From Pectinophora gossypiella (Eukaryota; Arthropoda; Insecta; Lepidoptera; Gelechiidae): DNA of 64,000 nucleotides. The position numbers and the translations under genes are program-made. The notes under the pieces were generated by a model that was not told the DNA's origin, made no database searches, and worked only from the letters and a program-made list of their open reading frames with translations. This document shows, piece after piece, positions 22,395 through 33,887 of this stretch (its first letter is position 1; each line of letters opens with the position of its first letter). The stretch spans positions 14,053,438-14,117,437 of the forward strand of contig NC_065415.1 in assembly GCF_024362695.1 (NCBI RefSeq). The letters are read 5' to 3'.

Positions 22395-22860
22395 CTTAGT
22401 AGTATAGGATCTCACCATAGAACGACCTTCGCCGAGCTGGTTAATGGATTAAAAGTATTTTATATTCAATTCGTCGTGTCTTATAGGGAAGTCAAGGAAT
22501 TGGCCTTTGATAGACTGGATTGGAAAATGCTACACTGACAAGAGCGTGGCTCTTAAATTGATGATGATATTCAATTAAATACGTCAATAAAATTGCAAGT
22601 GGGTTGCTAAAAAGTTTCAATACAGAATATGATCAATTAACAAATAAAAAAAAAATGGTGGGCCGGTTAATTGTTCATATTCTGGACTGAAATTTTTTAG
22701 GCAACCCACTTGTAATATATATTTTTAATTTAGCCCGGATTGTCCCACTGCTTGGCAAAGGCCTCCCCTCTGAGATATTGATATCCCCATTGAATATAAA
22801 ATACTTTTCATCCATTAACCAGCTCGGTGAAGGTCGTTCTATGGTGGGATCTTAGACTAC
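22395..22860. mobile_element. nested fold-back element
   Basis: Outer arms GAACGACCTTCGCCGAGCTG (22422) and CAGCTCGGTGAAGGTCGTTC (about 22822) are inverted. Inner arms GCAAGTGGGTTGCTAAAAAG (22597) and TTTTAGGCAACCCACTTG (22697) are also inverted, so one palindromic element sits inside another. A LINE tail (22490-22568) is also present inside the outer arms. Confidence 0.6.
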
Positions 22861-22900
22861 AAGGTATCATGAAGATGTAGAGTCATCGTAAATAACGTTA

Positions 22901-23235
22901 TTGGATTCCACTACACACCAACTAATTTTATTTTAAGTTATACCTATCATTTTTGAAAGGGACGAATAATCGAAAGGCATAAAAATTATAAAACAGACGT
23001 CAAATTTAGGCAAAATCTAAAACAACCTTCTAAAAATTTTACATTGGTCTATAACCCGACAGAAGTTGACAGCATAACAGTGAAATACCTATTTGATTCT
23101 CCCGGGTTGTTCATTAATTCACTCATTCATTTTAAAATTAACAGCTGTCAATCACCCGTTCCTTTCCTTTTCGGCCGATAAGACAATGACAGGTATGACT
23201 TAAAATAAAATTAGATGGTATCTACAGGAATTAGC
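22901..23235. mobile_element. family D inverted-end element copy 1
   Basis: Left end CTAATTTTATTTTAAGTTAT followed by ACCTATCATTTTTGAAAGGG. Right end is the complement: TATGACTTAAAATAAAATTA preceded by CCTTTTCGGCCGATAAGACA. A second, better-preserved copy is at 44954-45317. Confidence 0.6.
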
Positions 23236-23277
23236 ATCATTATATTATTAATTACGGTTTTCGGTACGGCAATGCAG

Positions 23278-23525
23278 GACGGAAGGGGCAAGTCACGGAC
23301 TGTAACCTGGAACCTGGCAGAGGGCAGAAGTAACTGTCAGTACTATTCAGAGGCGGAGGACAGGAGTCCTAGTATGGCTTTGTAAAATACTACTCTGGGC
23401 GCCATCCCACTCGCGTCAGACAGACGAGGCGGAAGGCAAGAGGGAAACCACTGCCCTATTTTTCCCTAAAAAAGTAGCATAGAAAATGCTGCACCGAAAA
23501 GAGCGTGGCTCTTGAATTATGTTAA
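23278..23525 (+). pseudogene. LINE 3' remnant
   Basis: Carries CGCCATCCCACTCGCGTCAG and then an AAAATGCTGCACCGAAAAGA tail leading to GCGTGGCTCTTGAATTATG, shared with 15486-15572 and 22490-22568. The short frame ending ETTALFFPKK looks like a LINE protein tail. Confidence 0.45.
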
Positions 23526-23977
23526 ATAATATAACATATTATGTTATTATGACTACGTAGTACTTACTATTATTTATTCTGTGTTATGAATTATGACACA
23601 AAAAGTAAAACATCGCGTTGTAATGAAAACCTCGTAAGCGCATTATTCGGATGCGATTATGGTTAACGAAGTATTGACTAAGTTTATTGTTAAAAGATAT
23701 TGAATTACTTAGATACTTACCTATATTATCTTTGTTTATTAATATATTAGATGTACCTATCTAGAACATTATATTTAGAAATATAGGCATGTACAATAAA
23801 GATAACGAAATTCCTTTCTCTTACAATAGAGATTGTTATGTAGATATACGTGTATTAATTACAAACAAATCGACACCTTATAACAAAAATCTTGACAGCT
23901 CCTTTTTGGGAGATCACATGTTATTTTCTTGAACAAAACTTTGATTTCATTCAGGGTAAAAATTGAGAGTAGGTAGG

Positions 23978-24129
23978 TACAGTCATGAGCTATATAATGT
24001 ACCCACTTTAGGACTCTGTCGCACTAACATATTTGACATTTAGTGAGACTTACAGTTCAATTTGTCAAAAAAGTTAATATGACATGATACCAAATTGTAT
24101 ACCTAATTAATGCTCGTGCGTGACCGTAC
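23978..24129 (+). mobile_element. family A MITE copy 4
   Basis: Runs from TACAGTCATGAGCTATATAA to TGCTCGTGCGTGACCGTAC; slightly diverged in the middle (GACATGATACCAAATTG). Bases 24130-25224 are AT-rich with no recognisable gene or repeat. Confidence 0.75.
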
Positions 24130-25224
24130 CTACTTTTTATATGTAGGTATAGATTTAAACTATTGCGTCTATTGTGAGGTTTTATTAACAAAAATCAAAT
24201 CCATTTTTTTTTTCAACACGGCGCTTACACTATAAGGCAACGATATGTAGTTTTTATTTGTAATTTTAATATTAGTTTTTATTTTGTTTTTCATCTAAGT
24301 CCCAAAGCCAGAAATGAAACCATTGAAAAAATCTGATTTAAAAATAAAATTACCTACCTACCTAATTACGTTTCTAGTAATCAAGATATTGTAGGTCATA
24401 GTTGCCATTATCAATAGTGCATCGACCTCGCCTGTTGCTAGGCGACAGGCCACTAACAAACATAAATATTGAGGGGTTTTCTTATGGAAATGGGAACCAG
24501 GTCATTGAACTTCTTCAAATAGTGTTTACAGAAACTAGAAAGAGAAATAGATATATTTCACATTACATACACAAAGAACTTATTAATAATAGGAAGTGGT
24601 ATTAATAGAACAAGCTTTGAAGAGAACACGAGCGATGTTACTTTCGTATTTTTTTTTTTGAAATAATTTAATCTGTTTTAAAAATAAATCTTTAAAAAAA
24701 TAAACTCAACGCTACGTTCACAAATCCATTTTCTTGTTGGTTTATTTTATCTTTGGAATGCAACGTTTGAATTTCAAAATGAAACACGGCGCCAAAACAA
24801 TTTTTCTCTACATAAATTTACTTTTTATTAATTGAACAAGGCAATTTATTGAAATCAGCCAAGATAGAGCGTGTGCCAAGGAGTTTCTACTCACGTTTAA
24901 ATACTAAAATACTACAACACTGGCCTTCGTTCATTTCGCTAAATATTTTATGGCATATCGCCAACAGCTTTAACGACTGGTTTTCATTACTGGCTGGAAA
25001 TCTTATAGCTGTACGTCATTGACGAACAAGCCATTTGTAAGAGAAAATAATGTTTTCGTTATATTATTTTTTGTTATGCTTGAATTTTGAATGTACTTAC
25101 CTAATTTAAAAAGTGAATTAGGCATGTAAGACGAATGACATAAATTACCTATTTGGCTCCGTTTAACTTTGGTTTCGTGTCAAGGTTTTTGGATATCCGG
25201 TTCGCATTAAGAAAAACTATTCTT

Positions 25225-25830
25225 ACACATGGACCTACATAAGTTTCTGCAGTTATCCATGTCAGGGTGGGCGGATTCATAACCCCAGTAGACAACTTAC
25301 AGCCACGGTTGGTGTTGAAACCAGTCGCGGATTGACAGACCCCAGCCTCTTCAATTCTTCTCATGAAGAAAATCGACCCACTTCCGAAATTTTGTTTTAA
25401 AAATTATAATACTCATCTACCCCCCGACCTGTATTGACTGGCTGGTTTTCCGTTTCCGGGCAAGTAGTTAATGCCATCTGCGGCAAATCTGTAATCATCA
25501 TCATCAGCCCATCAACGTCCCCACTGCTGGGGCACGGGCCTTCCCTATGGATGGATAGGGAGATCGGGCCTTAAACCATCACGCGGGCCCAGTGCGGATT
25601 GATGGTTATTAACGACTGCTAATGCAGCCGGGACCAACGGCTTAACTTGCCTTCCGAAGCACAGAGAAGCTCGAGATGATAAGGAAATCTACAATAAGTC
25701 AAGTAAAAAAAAATGGCTGGTTTTCCCTTCGCGGGTTGAAAGGTCAGACAGGCAGTCGCTTGTGCAGTCGCTTGTCTTCAGGTAATCTTCAGGTTAGGTA
25801 AGCGGACCCTGTGAAAAACGGGACAATGCT
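25225..25830. repeat. cluster of SINE fragments
   Basis: Bases 25225-25365 (reversed) match the CTTGCAGCTAC-type repeat seen at 27612, 28640 and 36990. Bases 25428-25495 and 25690-25830 are pieces of the TAATGCCATCTGCGGCAAAT tail and the GGTTTTCCCTTCGCGGGTTG head. Bases 25498-25690 (reversed) are the body of the 5S/tRNA-type SINE found complete at 32738-33038, without its head, inserted between those pieces. Bases 25925-26035 resemble 43384-43500. Confidence 0.6.
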
Positions 25831-26035
25831 AGGGAGATCTTAGGGCATATCCGCCCCTGAGTGAAGTTCTGCGATAAATATATATCTAGTGACTGCTCAC
25901 CAACCCATCACCTGTATAGATAAGCTCACGACTACAATCATCGTAAGATGAACAAAGTACCCACACTTCACCGAGCTTCTATTAGACGAAGTTATATGTG
26001 TTGAGCTGTATCGCCGTCTATAATGGCCAACTGTA

Positions 26036-27225
26036 TAGATTAATCACCGATTATTATAATAACAACATGGGTTCTCGTTCTAAAGCAAATACTTATAATA
26101 CTTTATACCTTAGGCTCATACAAAAGTTATGAAAACAAAGACAATATATCGTAAGTATAAGTAAACTGAAACATAATTGTTCAATGCTACCTATTATTAG
26201 CACAATCATAATAATTATGCACAGGTATACTATATATACATATATAAACTTCTATTACTGTTATAAGTACAAAATTATTCATAAGAAACTGTAGGCATTT
26301 CGCAGAACGTCTTTAGAAATATATACTTTACCTACTTACCTAATACTACCTATTTCAATAGGTCATATTCCTAGTAATTAGTATTAGGTACTAGTTTGTT
26401 TGAAACTATTATAAAATAATAATAAAAGAACAAAGTATCTACTGTCTGGTAGGTAGATATATATGTTTACAAAATTGATGTAAGAATTGTAATTTCGTAA
26501 ACAACACCATGTCATGTTACATTCATAAACTTACTCTCGAATTAGGTACCTATTGTGTGCGCAGAGCCAAAAGCAATCAGAAGACAACATAAAATAATAC
26601 TTTTTGTAATACTATACCTTTTAAAATGGCTTAGAAAGTAAACTAGACCTACCTAATAAGTAGATATGTGCCTCGTATAAAAAATATTTTTAAATGAAAT
26701 CGACTTCGCGTTTAACAAATCTATCGAATTTATGAATCCATAAACTAGCAACAAAAATTTATGGATTTGCCTAACAATAAGGCTTTCCCTTGATTTTCCC
26801 GATAACTGAATGGAGGGAGAATGCCCCTAGTGATTTTAAAAGATTAAACCAGTCACGCAATCTTTGTTTCTATTTATTCAATAGTCTGTATTTAAAGTAT
26901 CCAATATACATAGTGTTTTATTTTTCTAGATATTTCATTGTTATTATATATGTACCTATATAACAATTTATATATTTCAATGTTATCTCAAACTCCTTTT
27001 GGCTTTTTAGTTATTTGTTAGGAAAAGCAACAAGTAAGTCACCAAATTATACAGAGTTTATTATTTACGGTGACTCAAAAAAATAACAATATAAAAATAT
27101 AAAGAAACAAGAAGTAAGTACCACCTTTCAAATAAGAATCCTTGGTTTATCCTTCAAATTGCACCACAGGAATATTCACACTGTTCCGAAACACATTTGA
27201 ATTTCGAACGGAATCAAATCGCGTG
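26036..27225. other. AT-rich stretch without recognised features
   Basis: About 1.2 kb, strongly AT-rich with short direct repeats of ACCTA/TAGGT type. No gene, MITE or SINE recognised. Confidence 0.4.
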
Positions 27226-27475
27226 TCATCAATTCCCGCGCGCAAAAAAGAAAATAAATTTAAAAGTAAAAAACAAAATGGCGCGTTTTTCGTATCACAT
27301 GGGATTTAGGGTTCGATTAGTGTAATTATTTAAATATTGTATAATTAAATGTTAGTTTCGCGGGAATGACGGGCGGACCGCGCGGAGTGGACGTCGAGAC
27401 TGATTTTCAGTGGGCGGCGCGCCCAGCAGCGGTGACGGTGGCGCAGGCGTCATGCAATAGAGAAGAAGTGAAGAG
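27226..27475. promoter_or_regulatory. GC-rich patch, possible promoter or 5' exon
   Basis: After a kilobase of AT-rich DNA, the sequence becomes rich in G+C and CpG (CCCGCGCGCAAAAAAG at 27235, GGCGGACCGCGCGGAGTGGA at 27372, GCGGCGCGCCCAGCAGCGG at 27414). No long frame is present. The position, 8.5 kb upstream of the PAK start codon, would fit a distal non-coding first exon, but no splice evidence was found and the strand is unknown. Confidence 0.25.
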
Positions 27476-27611
27476 CTTTTTACAATAAAGTTTTTCTTTA
27501 TTTAAGACCTAAGTTGAGATATTAATAAGTAAGTACTACTTAGCAGTAACTCTAGCCTTCAATTTTAAGTCGATTTAATATAGATAGGTACATAATAAGA
27601 AACAGACAATC

Positions 27612-28765
27612 CTCGCGCCTGTAATCTCTATCGGAGTGGGGAGAACACAAATCACCAGAAAGCAACACTATGTATTCAAGTACGAGGATGGATATGATGA
27701 ACCTTGTGGTTACCAGGCAGCCTAGATCATCGAATCATCATATATCATTAGAGATGGGTCGGAGAAGATCTATTTATTCACATGGATAGAACTATCGAGC
27801 TTTACTGAAGGTTGTTTTGAAGATCGCTTTTAGCCATTTGCGCACGTGTGTGTAATAAAGAGTTATCTAAGCAATTCTTTCATTGATTGTTTGTTCGTTA
27901 TTTATTAATGCCGACTTTAAAAATTGAGCCGTTGTCCCTTTAAACACACTCTAGGTACTAAAATTAACACTATCGTACGACTCTACATTCCATTTCGGTT
28001 CAACTAACAAGTATCTAAGTAGGCATTTAATACACTAGCTAACGATTGCATTGCTCTGTATGTGATCTCGCCTGTTACTACATACAGCCGATGAGCGAAT
28101 TCAAAAGCTATTGACCTAAAAATATCGCGCGCGCCAGAAAGAATTGTTTACTAGCTGTAACTGGTTGAAAGAGTTCACGCCTCTGCCTGAAGCTCGTGTT
28201 TAAAAAATATAAACACAACTTTCTTTTAGAAGGGCCGCCAGGGAATAGTGATGAGGGAGCATACGATAATAGTACTTACTCGATTATAATATTTTTATTT
28301 TTAGAACGAAGTGTCATCGGAACAATGAGTATCTTGCAGCAAGGTAAACGAGTGGTACAAACAGACTTTGACAAAAAAAAATATCGCCCTAATAGCGATA
28401 TGTAGGTACGTATTCATTTCAATAAATGAAATTGAATTATAATATACACCACATGGCTCGTTAATAATGTATTATTGACTATTCAACTCGTAGCCGAACT
28501 GGGCTATCAATTGGAAATAATTATTCTCAAATACATAGGTGCCTACTTTCGTAACTTATAATGCGGATAATGAAAGAATAATCACAGTGCAATTAAATTA
28601 ATAACCGTGCACATAGGTACATACATAAACTTATGCCCGTAATCTATTTCTATTGGGGTTGAAAGAGCTACTGTTATCAAACACAACTTGCAGTCAGTGT
28701 TGATACGAAGTCCTAAGATGGATATGAAGAGCACTATAGTCAGTGGCAAGGGACCAGCCTGCCGC
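27612..28765 (+). repeat. two SINE fragments (GGATATGA type)
   Basis: Bases 27612-27735 (TCTCTATCGGAGTGGGGAGA, GAGGATGGATATGATGAACC) and 28640-28765 (AACTTGCAGTCAGTGTTGAT, ATGGATATGAAGAGCACTAT) are copies of one repeat also present at 25225 and 36990. The interval between is AT-rich without a recognisable gene. Confidence 0.5.
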
Positions 28766-28959
28766 GTATAACAATCGTGCATCGTGTTGGAAAGGACATA
28801 ATCCCACTGTCCGATATTACGACGTGCCCGGGAGGACAATAAACAACTTAAGGTGTTTGTATATCTTATTCGCTCCCAGAACAGCATAGAAGCAGCAATG
28901 CATTAGGTAAATATATTAATGTATTATTAGGCTAAGTAAGTTTCTTCGTTAACAAACCC

Positions 28960-29185
28960 CCTCCGGCATATATGGAGCCGAGGTCACAGGCTGCGGGGAG
29001 ACTGGTCTCGTCAGCCCGAGGGAGGCAACCAGCCTAGGAGAAGAAACTGACATCAAATCTAGCGCAGTACGCTTCGAGACAGCAGCCCTGCTATCAGCCT
29101 AGAATACTAGGGGCTAATAACCTGTTTACCTGAACATGAACATATTACTGAAACTCGATTCCAACAGGGGATAAAATAATTAGAA
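28960..29185 (+). repeat. dispersed repeat with AAG tail
   Basis: A CG-richer segment (CTCGTCAGCCCGAGGGAGGC, CTAGGGGCTAATAACCTGTT) ending TAGAAGAAGAAGAG. The (AAG)n end suggests a SINE or LINE 3' end. Single copy here. Bases 29186-29749 hold nothing recognisable. Confidence 0.4.
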
Positions 29186-29749
29186 GAAGAAGAGAGGTAA
29201 GTTTAATATATACGGCTCTTTCCAGCAATGAAGAATACGTCAATCTATCGTTAAACTACTCATAATATGAATCATGGCCATCAAACCACTAAAACCCAAA
29301 CCTGGACATCTACCAAATCATAAATGGAGCAATATTATTAACAAATATTATTAATGTTCATGTTTTAAAATTATTGTAAATATATTATAGAGGATAGTAA
29401 GTAAAATATTTGTAATAATTATTTTACTTACTTACTAATATGACGTAGTAAGCCAAACATACCTACCTAACGTACATCTTCTTGACACTGAGGGTAACTC
29501 AGAAATAGTCACTCAGTCACTCAGAGTAATAGGACGTCAATAAGCAGTCTATTTAAGTACCTATCTTCCTACGTTCACCACATTGACGTATATTTTACCT
29601 CATTACATAATACGTCATCACGATCCACGTTTTGTCTCACGTGATAGACCAATAATAGGTCATAGGTTGGTAACCTGTTACCTATTGTACAAGTTCGTAC
29701 AATTGTAACGTTCTTGTAACTCAGATTCTATCTTACTGAACAGATCAGA

Positions 29750-29975
29750 TTATGGAGTTAAAAAGGCCACATCAAAGCATTACATCTAAAAAGCAATATT
29801 GAAAGCAAGTGCGCAATGTCAAGAAAGAATTTGTCCGGCCAAGTAGTTAATGCCATCTGCGGCAAATCTACAATAAGTCACGTCAAAAAAAAAACAAAAA
29901 AAAATTTCAAGAAATGTCAAATAGAGACATTGATTTTTTTTATGAATAGCTAATGGGGCCTTTTTAACCCCCCCA
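29750..29975. mobile_element. family B MITE split by a SINE fragment
   Basis: Arms AAAAAGGCCACATCAAAGCA (about 29758) and GGGGCCTTTTTAACCCCCCC (about 29955) match family B. The centre is occupied at about 29826-29905 by the TAATGCCATCTGCGGCAAAT SINE tail ending in a long A run. Confidence 0.6.
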
Positions 29976-30329
29976 GTTGCCAGTTTCAACCAATCACTGA
30001 ATAGGATTGCTATATGTCAAGCATCTGAGGCTATCCTCAGATGCTGTCTATCACGTAGAGAGACTTGTCTTAAGACTATCTGACCTACGTCATACCCCAT
30101 ACAAATATCTAATTCTTACAGTGCGGTGCCTTACTGCTCTCCCTCCACCATTTAGACTAAAGTAAGACCCAGAGGGGGTGAGGTAAATCTAGCGCAGCAC
30201 TCGATACGAATTGGTGCGGGGCAGAGAGTTACCATTCTACAAGTAAGTATCTATTATTCATTATTTCACGCATATGCTACCAAATAACGAAATAATGTTA
30301 TAAGGCAGTGTTGTGGTGTAAAAAAAAGG

Positions 30330-30930
30330 TAGTGAAGAGAATTGAGAAACGAATGCAGACATGTAAAGAGAATTATTGAAAGCAGTCTTACGAAAAAGAT
30401 TTATGATACAGGTGTAAGAGGTAGGGCGGTAAGTGAAAGGCCTAGGTGTACAATCAAAGAGCAAAAGTTCAGTCACTTAACCCAGCGAATTACTTGTAAA
30501 CAGTGGTGAAATTATGAACCATTAGTTGTCATAATTATCAAAATGTTTTTGTAGGTGGTTTTGGTCTATTACAGAAATGACATGTAACCAGGAGGTCTTA
30601 AGTGCAACCAGTTAATTGGGTCGTGTACAAGGTTCAAGATAAATTATGAAATTCTGATTACTAAATAAAGACACATCTAAAACTAACGAAAAACATTTTC
30701 TTTTTTCTATTAAACTTATTTATGAATTTTAGTCAAGAAAAACGTAATAATAAGTCCGACATTTTGTCACGTTTTTCTATGACGTCACAGAGTGCTTTTT
30801 CATACAAATTCCATAGTAATTTCGTGTTTTGACGTTTAGTAAAAAGTAACTGATTTGACTAGTTGGAAACTAGCCTATTTGTTACTTTGCAATAAACTGA
30901 TTGGACTTTTGCACCTTATCGTACATATCA
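30330..30930. mobile_element. nested repeats: one element inserted in another
   Basis: Outer element: about 30445-30617 and 30885-30925, matching the uninterrupted reversed copy at 59838-60055 (GGTCTTAAGTGCAACCAGTT on one side, TTACTTTGCAATAAACTG on the other). Inner element: about 30630-30880 (GATAAATTATGAAATTCTGA to GTCACGTTTTTCTATGACGT), matching the reversed copy at 53496-53695. A degraded LINE fragment precedes at 30330-30445. Confidence 0.65.
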
Positions 30931-30954
30931 GATCCTGTATGTTTTAAAGAAAGG

Positions 30955-31095
30955 TCAGATCAAGAGTACTCTAAACCGGCGAGTATGCACGAACACTTTG
31001 ATGAGAGTGGAAGATGCGGAAGTGGTGTGTCAGGATCGTAGTAAGTGGAATTTCGTGGTCTAAAGTACCTAAGCCTCAACGGGAAATAGGCATGA
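30955..31095 (+). repeat. LINE 3' UTR remnant
   Basis: Reads GTACTCTAAACCGGCGAGTA, then GAGTGGAAGATGCGGAAG and CAACGGGAAATAGGCATGA, a diverged copy of the 3' end at 16330-16495. Bases 31096-32219 contain poly(T) runs near 31150 and 31745 and two GGGCGC-rich scraps (31615-31675, 31820-31850), but no gene. Confidence 0.5.
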
Positions 31096-32219
31096 TCTTA
31101 AATACTTACTGATGGCTATGTCTCCTTAAAAATGTATGATTAGATTTTTTTTTTTTCTCCTTATTTTAATTCTAGTGTATGTATTTTGTCACAACGATAA
31201 TTATTCCATGTTTTGATGTTACAAACCTAATAATAAGACAGCAGAGTGCCCTTAATGATGTTTGTACTTACTTTCCGCATGTATTGGTATTATTATTGGT
31301 GTTTTGGTTGCTTTTTATTATTTTGTCGTCGTTTATTGTACTTTATCAGTATCCTATAGATTATCGGCCTTCACCAACACAGGTGCAGGCTGAAAACCAG
31401 CGTCGAGATATTTCATCTCGGCATATGCTGAGCTTGTTACCTTTTGTGATGGAAAACTTTATTTTATAATTGTGTTATGTAAACCTGTGTATCACAATAA
31501 ACATTATTTTATTTATTTTTATTTATTTATTTAATATGTATGTATGCTACCACAAATGGAGACACGGGTGTGATGGAGTAGACAAACATTGAACCAGTAG
31601 CGGTGTTAGGATAGGGCGCGGTTGGGCGATCGACCAGGGCGCCGGATAAAAGGGGCGCCGCAGCCTGCAAAAGAGATGCTGAAAAGAGAGCTGATAGAAA
31701 GGCCAAAAAAGTAACATTTTATTAGTTTTTTTCTAATAATTATGTTTTTTTTTTTTTTTTTCATTATATGTTTTCACTTTTTTCGTATGGGTTTGAATTG
31801 CAGTTGGAGGGTGCCGTAGAAATCTCGCCCAGGGCGCTGGTAGAGTTAAAACCGGTACTGCGTTCAACCAAGTTCATCGCTCATCTAGTAATTACTAGCA
31901 CATCTAATAACAAGATTTACAAAATGAAAGTTCCGCTAACTTAGTTATAACTTCCACGAACCGTCGATTCACTTCAAAATAATTGTTAATAGCCCACATA
32001 CATATTTATTGCGCTTGAGCTTGCTTTATGCTCAACGTGTATAGTATCTGTTACAACAATACGGAATGTGAAACTTTTGTCGGCACTTTACTTTGTGTTC
32101 TTGGAAATAAGTAGGTATCAATTTCAAACATAATATCCCACGTTTGTACCTTTAGATGTTTTTCAAAAGTCTCTCTGCAAGCCGCAGATGTTAGTTTTCT
32201 GGGGGGGGGGGAGGCAAAT

Positions 32220-32292
32220 CTAATATGCGCAAATGTCAAATTGCAATATTGCTTTTTTAGATGAATTGCTTCGATGTGCCCTTTTTAGGAGG
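32220..32292. mobile_element. family B MITE, half copy
   Basis: Only the right arm is present: ATATGCGCAAATGTCAAATT to TTGCTTCGATGTGCCCTTTT. It abuts a run of 12 G at 32202-32213. Bases 32293-32727 hold a reversed LINE 3' scrap at 32560-32640. Confidence 0.6.
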
Positions 32293-32737
32293 CGAACTGA
32301 AAGTTTAGAAAAATAAAGCAGTACCAACCTAAGCACTTAATATTTATTCTTTTTTATAAAATAGGGGGCAAACTAGCATTCGAATCACGATACAGAGCAT
32401 TCGGGGTTACCCATAACTATTGACAGAAACTCGGTCACATCTATGATTTCTAAATCCTATTAAGGTGGGCAAAGCACCAGACACGAAGTCCTATGATGGC
32501 TTTTATGAACTGTATGGTGACAGCTGATCAGCTTATCGTTCATATTAATACTCGTGTATCGGTTCATACATACATAGGTACATAAACTCACGTCTATATC
32601 CTACCTTGATAAGCAGAGACTATGGCATTCCATTTGCTTCGGTCCCGACTTTTCTCGACATACCTACTACTTTGGTTCATCATGTGAGAAAGACCACAGC
32701 TACGTCGGTTTCCGATATCGAACAGCTGAACATTTGT

Positions 32738-33038
32738 CATCATCATCATCCTATTAACGACCCCACTGCTGGGGCACGGGCCTTTCCTACGGATGGATGG
32801 GGAGATCGGGCCTTAAACCATCACGCGGGTCCAGTGCGGATTGATGGTTATTTACGACTGCTAATGCAGCCGGGACCAACGGCTTAGCGTGCCTTCCGAA
32901 GCACGGAGGAGCTCGAGATGATAACTTATTTTCTTTTGTGGTCACCCATCCTATGACCGGCCTTTGCGAAAGTTGCTTAACTTCAACAATCGCAGATCGA
33001 GCGTGTTTACCGCTGCGCCACGGAGCTCCTCGTTTGTC
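32738..33038 (-). mobile_element. complete SINE with tRNA/5S hybrid head
   Basis: Flanked by identical 10-bp GAACATTTGT copies (32728-32737, 33039-33048). On the minus strand the head begins GGAGCTCCGTGGCGCAGCGG; TGGCGCAGCGG fits a tRNA A box. It is followed not by a tRNA B box but by TTGAAGTTAAGCAACTTTCG and AGGATGGGTGACCAC, which resemble the 5S rRNA segments GAAGTTAAGCAAC and GGATGGGTGACC of the internal control region. The body (GGCACGCTAAGCCGTTGGTC, CCAGCAGTGGGG) ends in a GATGATGATGA tail. The head would bind polymerase III factors; hybrid use of both promoters is inference. Confidence 0.75.
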
Positions 33039-33509
33039 GAACATTTGTGTTCGATGTTTTCTTCATCGCATAGAAGCAATAATTGAAAATCTATAGACAG
33101 TAAGATACTAAAACGAAATCGACGTTATTACATACTTACAACTTACCTACATCCCTAGTTGCACTATGTTGTTGTTTGTACGGCCAAGCTTTGATACTTA
33201 AACTAAACATTCCTGATTAACTCTATCTACTTATAAGCAGGTGATATGTAGCCCTTTCGATAATAATCAGTCTTATTTAAATTGAAATTAGAGTTAAATC
33301 CAAGAAGCTATCAGTTACTTAGCTTCCGTGAAAGTTGCAGACGTGTTAGGCGAAACAAGTTCGTTGAAGATTATAAATAAATATATGTTTACGTCAATCC
33401 TTTCAGGGATACGTGAAGATGAGATGTTCGTTATATAAATGACGATTCAAAGTGTAACTATGTTACCGACTGATAATGATATTTTTGAATTTGAATTGAA
33501 TTTAGCCGG

Positions 33510-33887
33510 ACAAATGGACACCGTTGAAGGCTCTCGCCCGGTATATAACAACAGGCCTGATGTGTCCATTAGTGCTCCAACCTTGACTCAAGACATCGTC
33601 TGAGTGGGTTTTATTTGAAAGACTCAATCGACACTAGCGGGCCGATAGCGATATGCGCTGAATGATGTCTGTCCACGAAACCTATAGGTACATGCCATTG
33701 ACGTAGATAGCTGAAGTTATAAAATTTCGCAGTGTACAGTCATGAGCATGAGCAATATAATGTACCCACTTTAGGACCCTGTCGCACTTACATATTTGAC
33801 ATTTAGTGAGACTTACAGTTCAATTTGTCAATAAAGTTAATGTGACATGGTACCAAAGTGTATACATATTAATGCTCGTGACCGTAC
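33510..33887 (+). mobile_element. family A MITE copy 5 and an adjoining repeat scrap
   Basis: The MITE is 33735-33887 (TACAGTCATGAGCATGAGCA to TGCTCGTGACCGTAC) with a 6-bp internal duplication of CATGAG. Bases 33510-33605 (GGACAAATGGACACCGTTGA, AGGCCTGATGTGTCCATTAG) resemble the CAGGCCTGTTGTC-containing repeat near 43660. Confidence 0.7.

Noticed and set aside
28196..28405. 69-codon plus-strand frame as a possible exon
   Set aside because: No flanking splice consensus and no recognisable domain.
31179..31469. Hydrophobic 96-codon plus-strand frame
   Set aside because: No splice sites, homologues or coding bias recognised; low-complexity AT-rich DNA.
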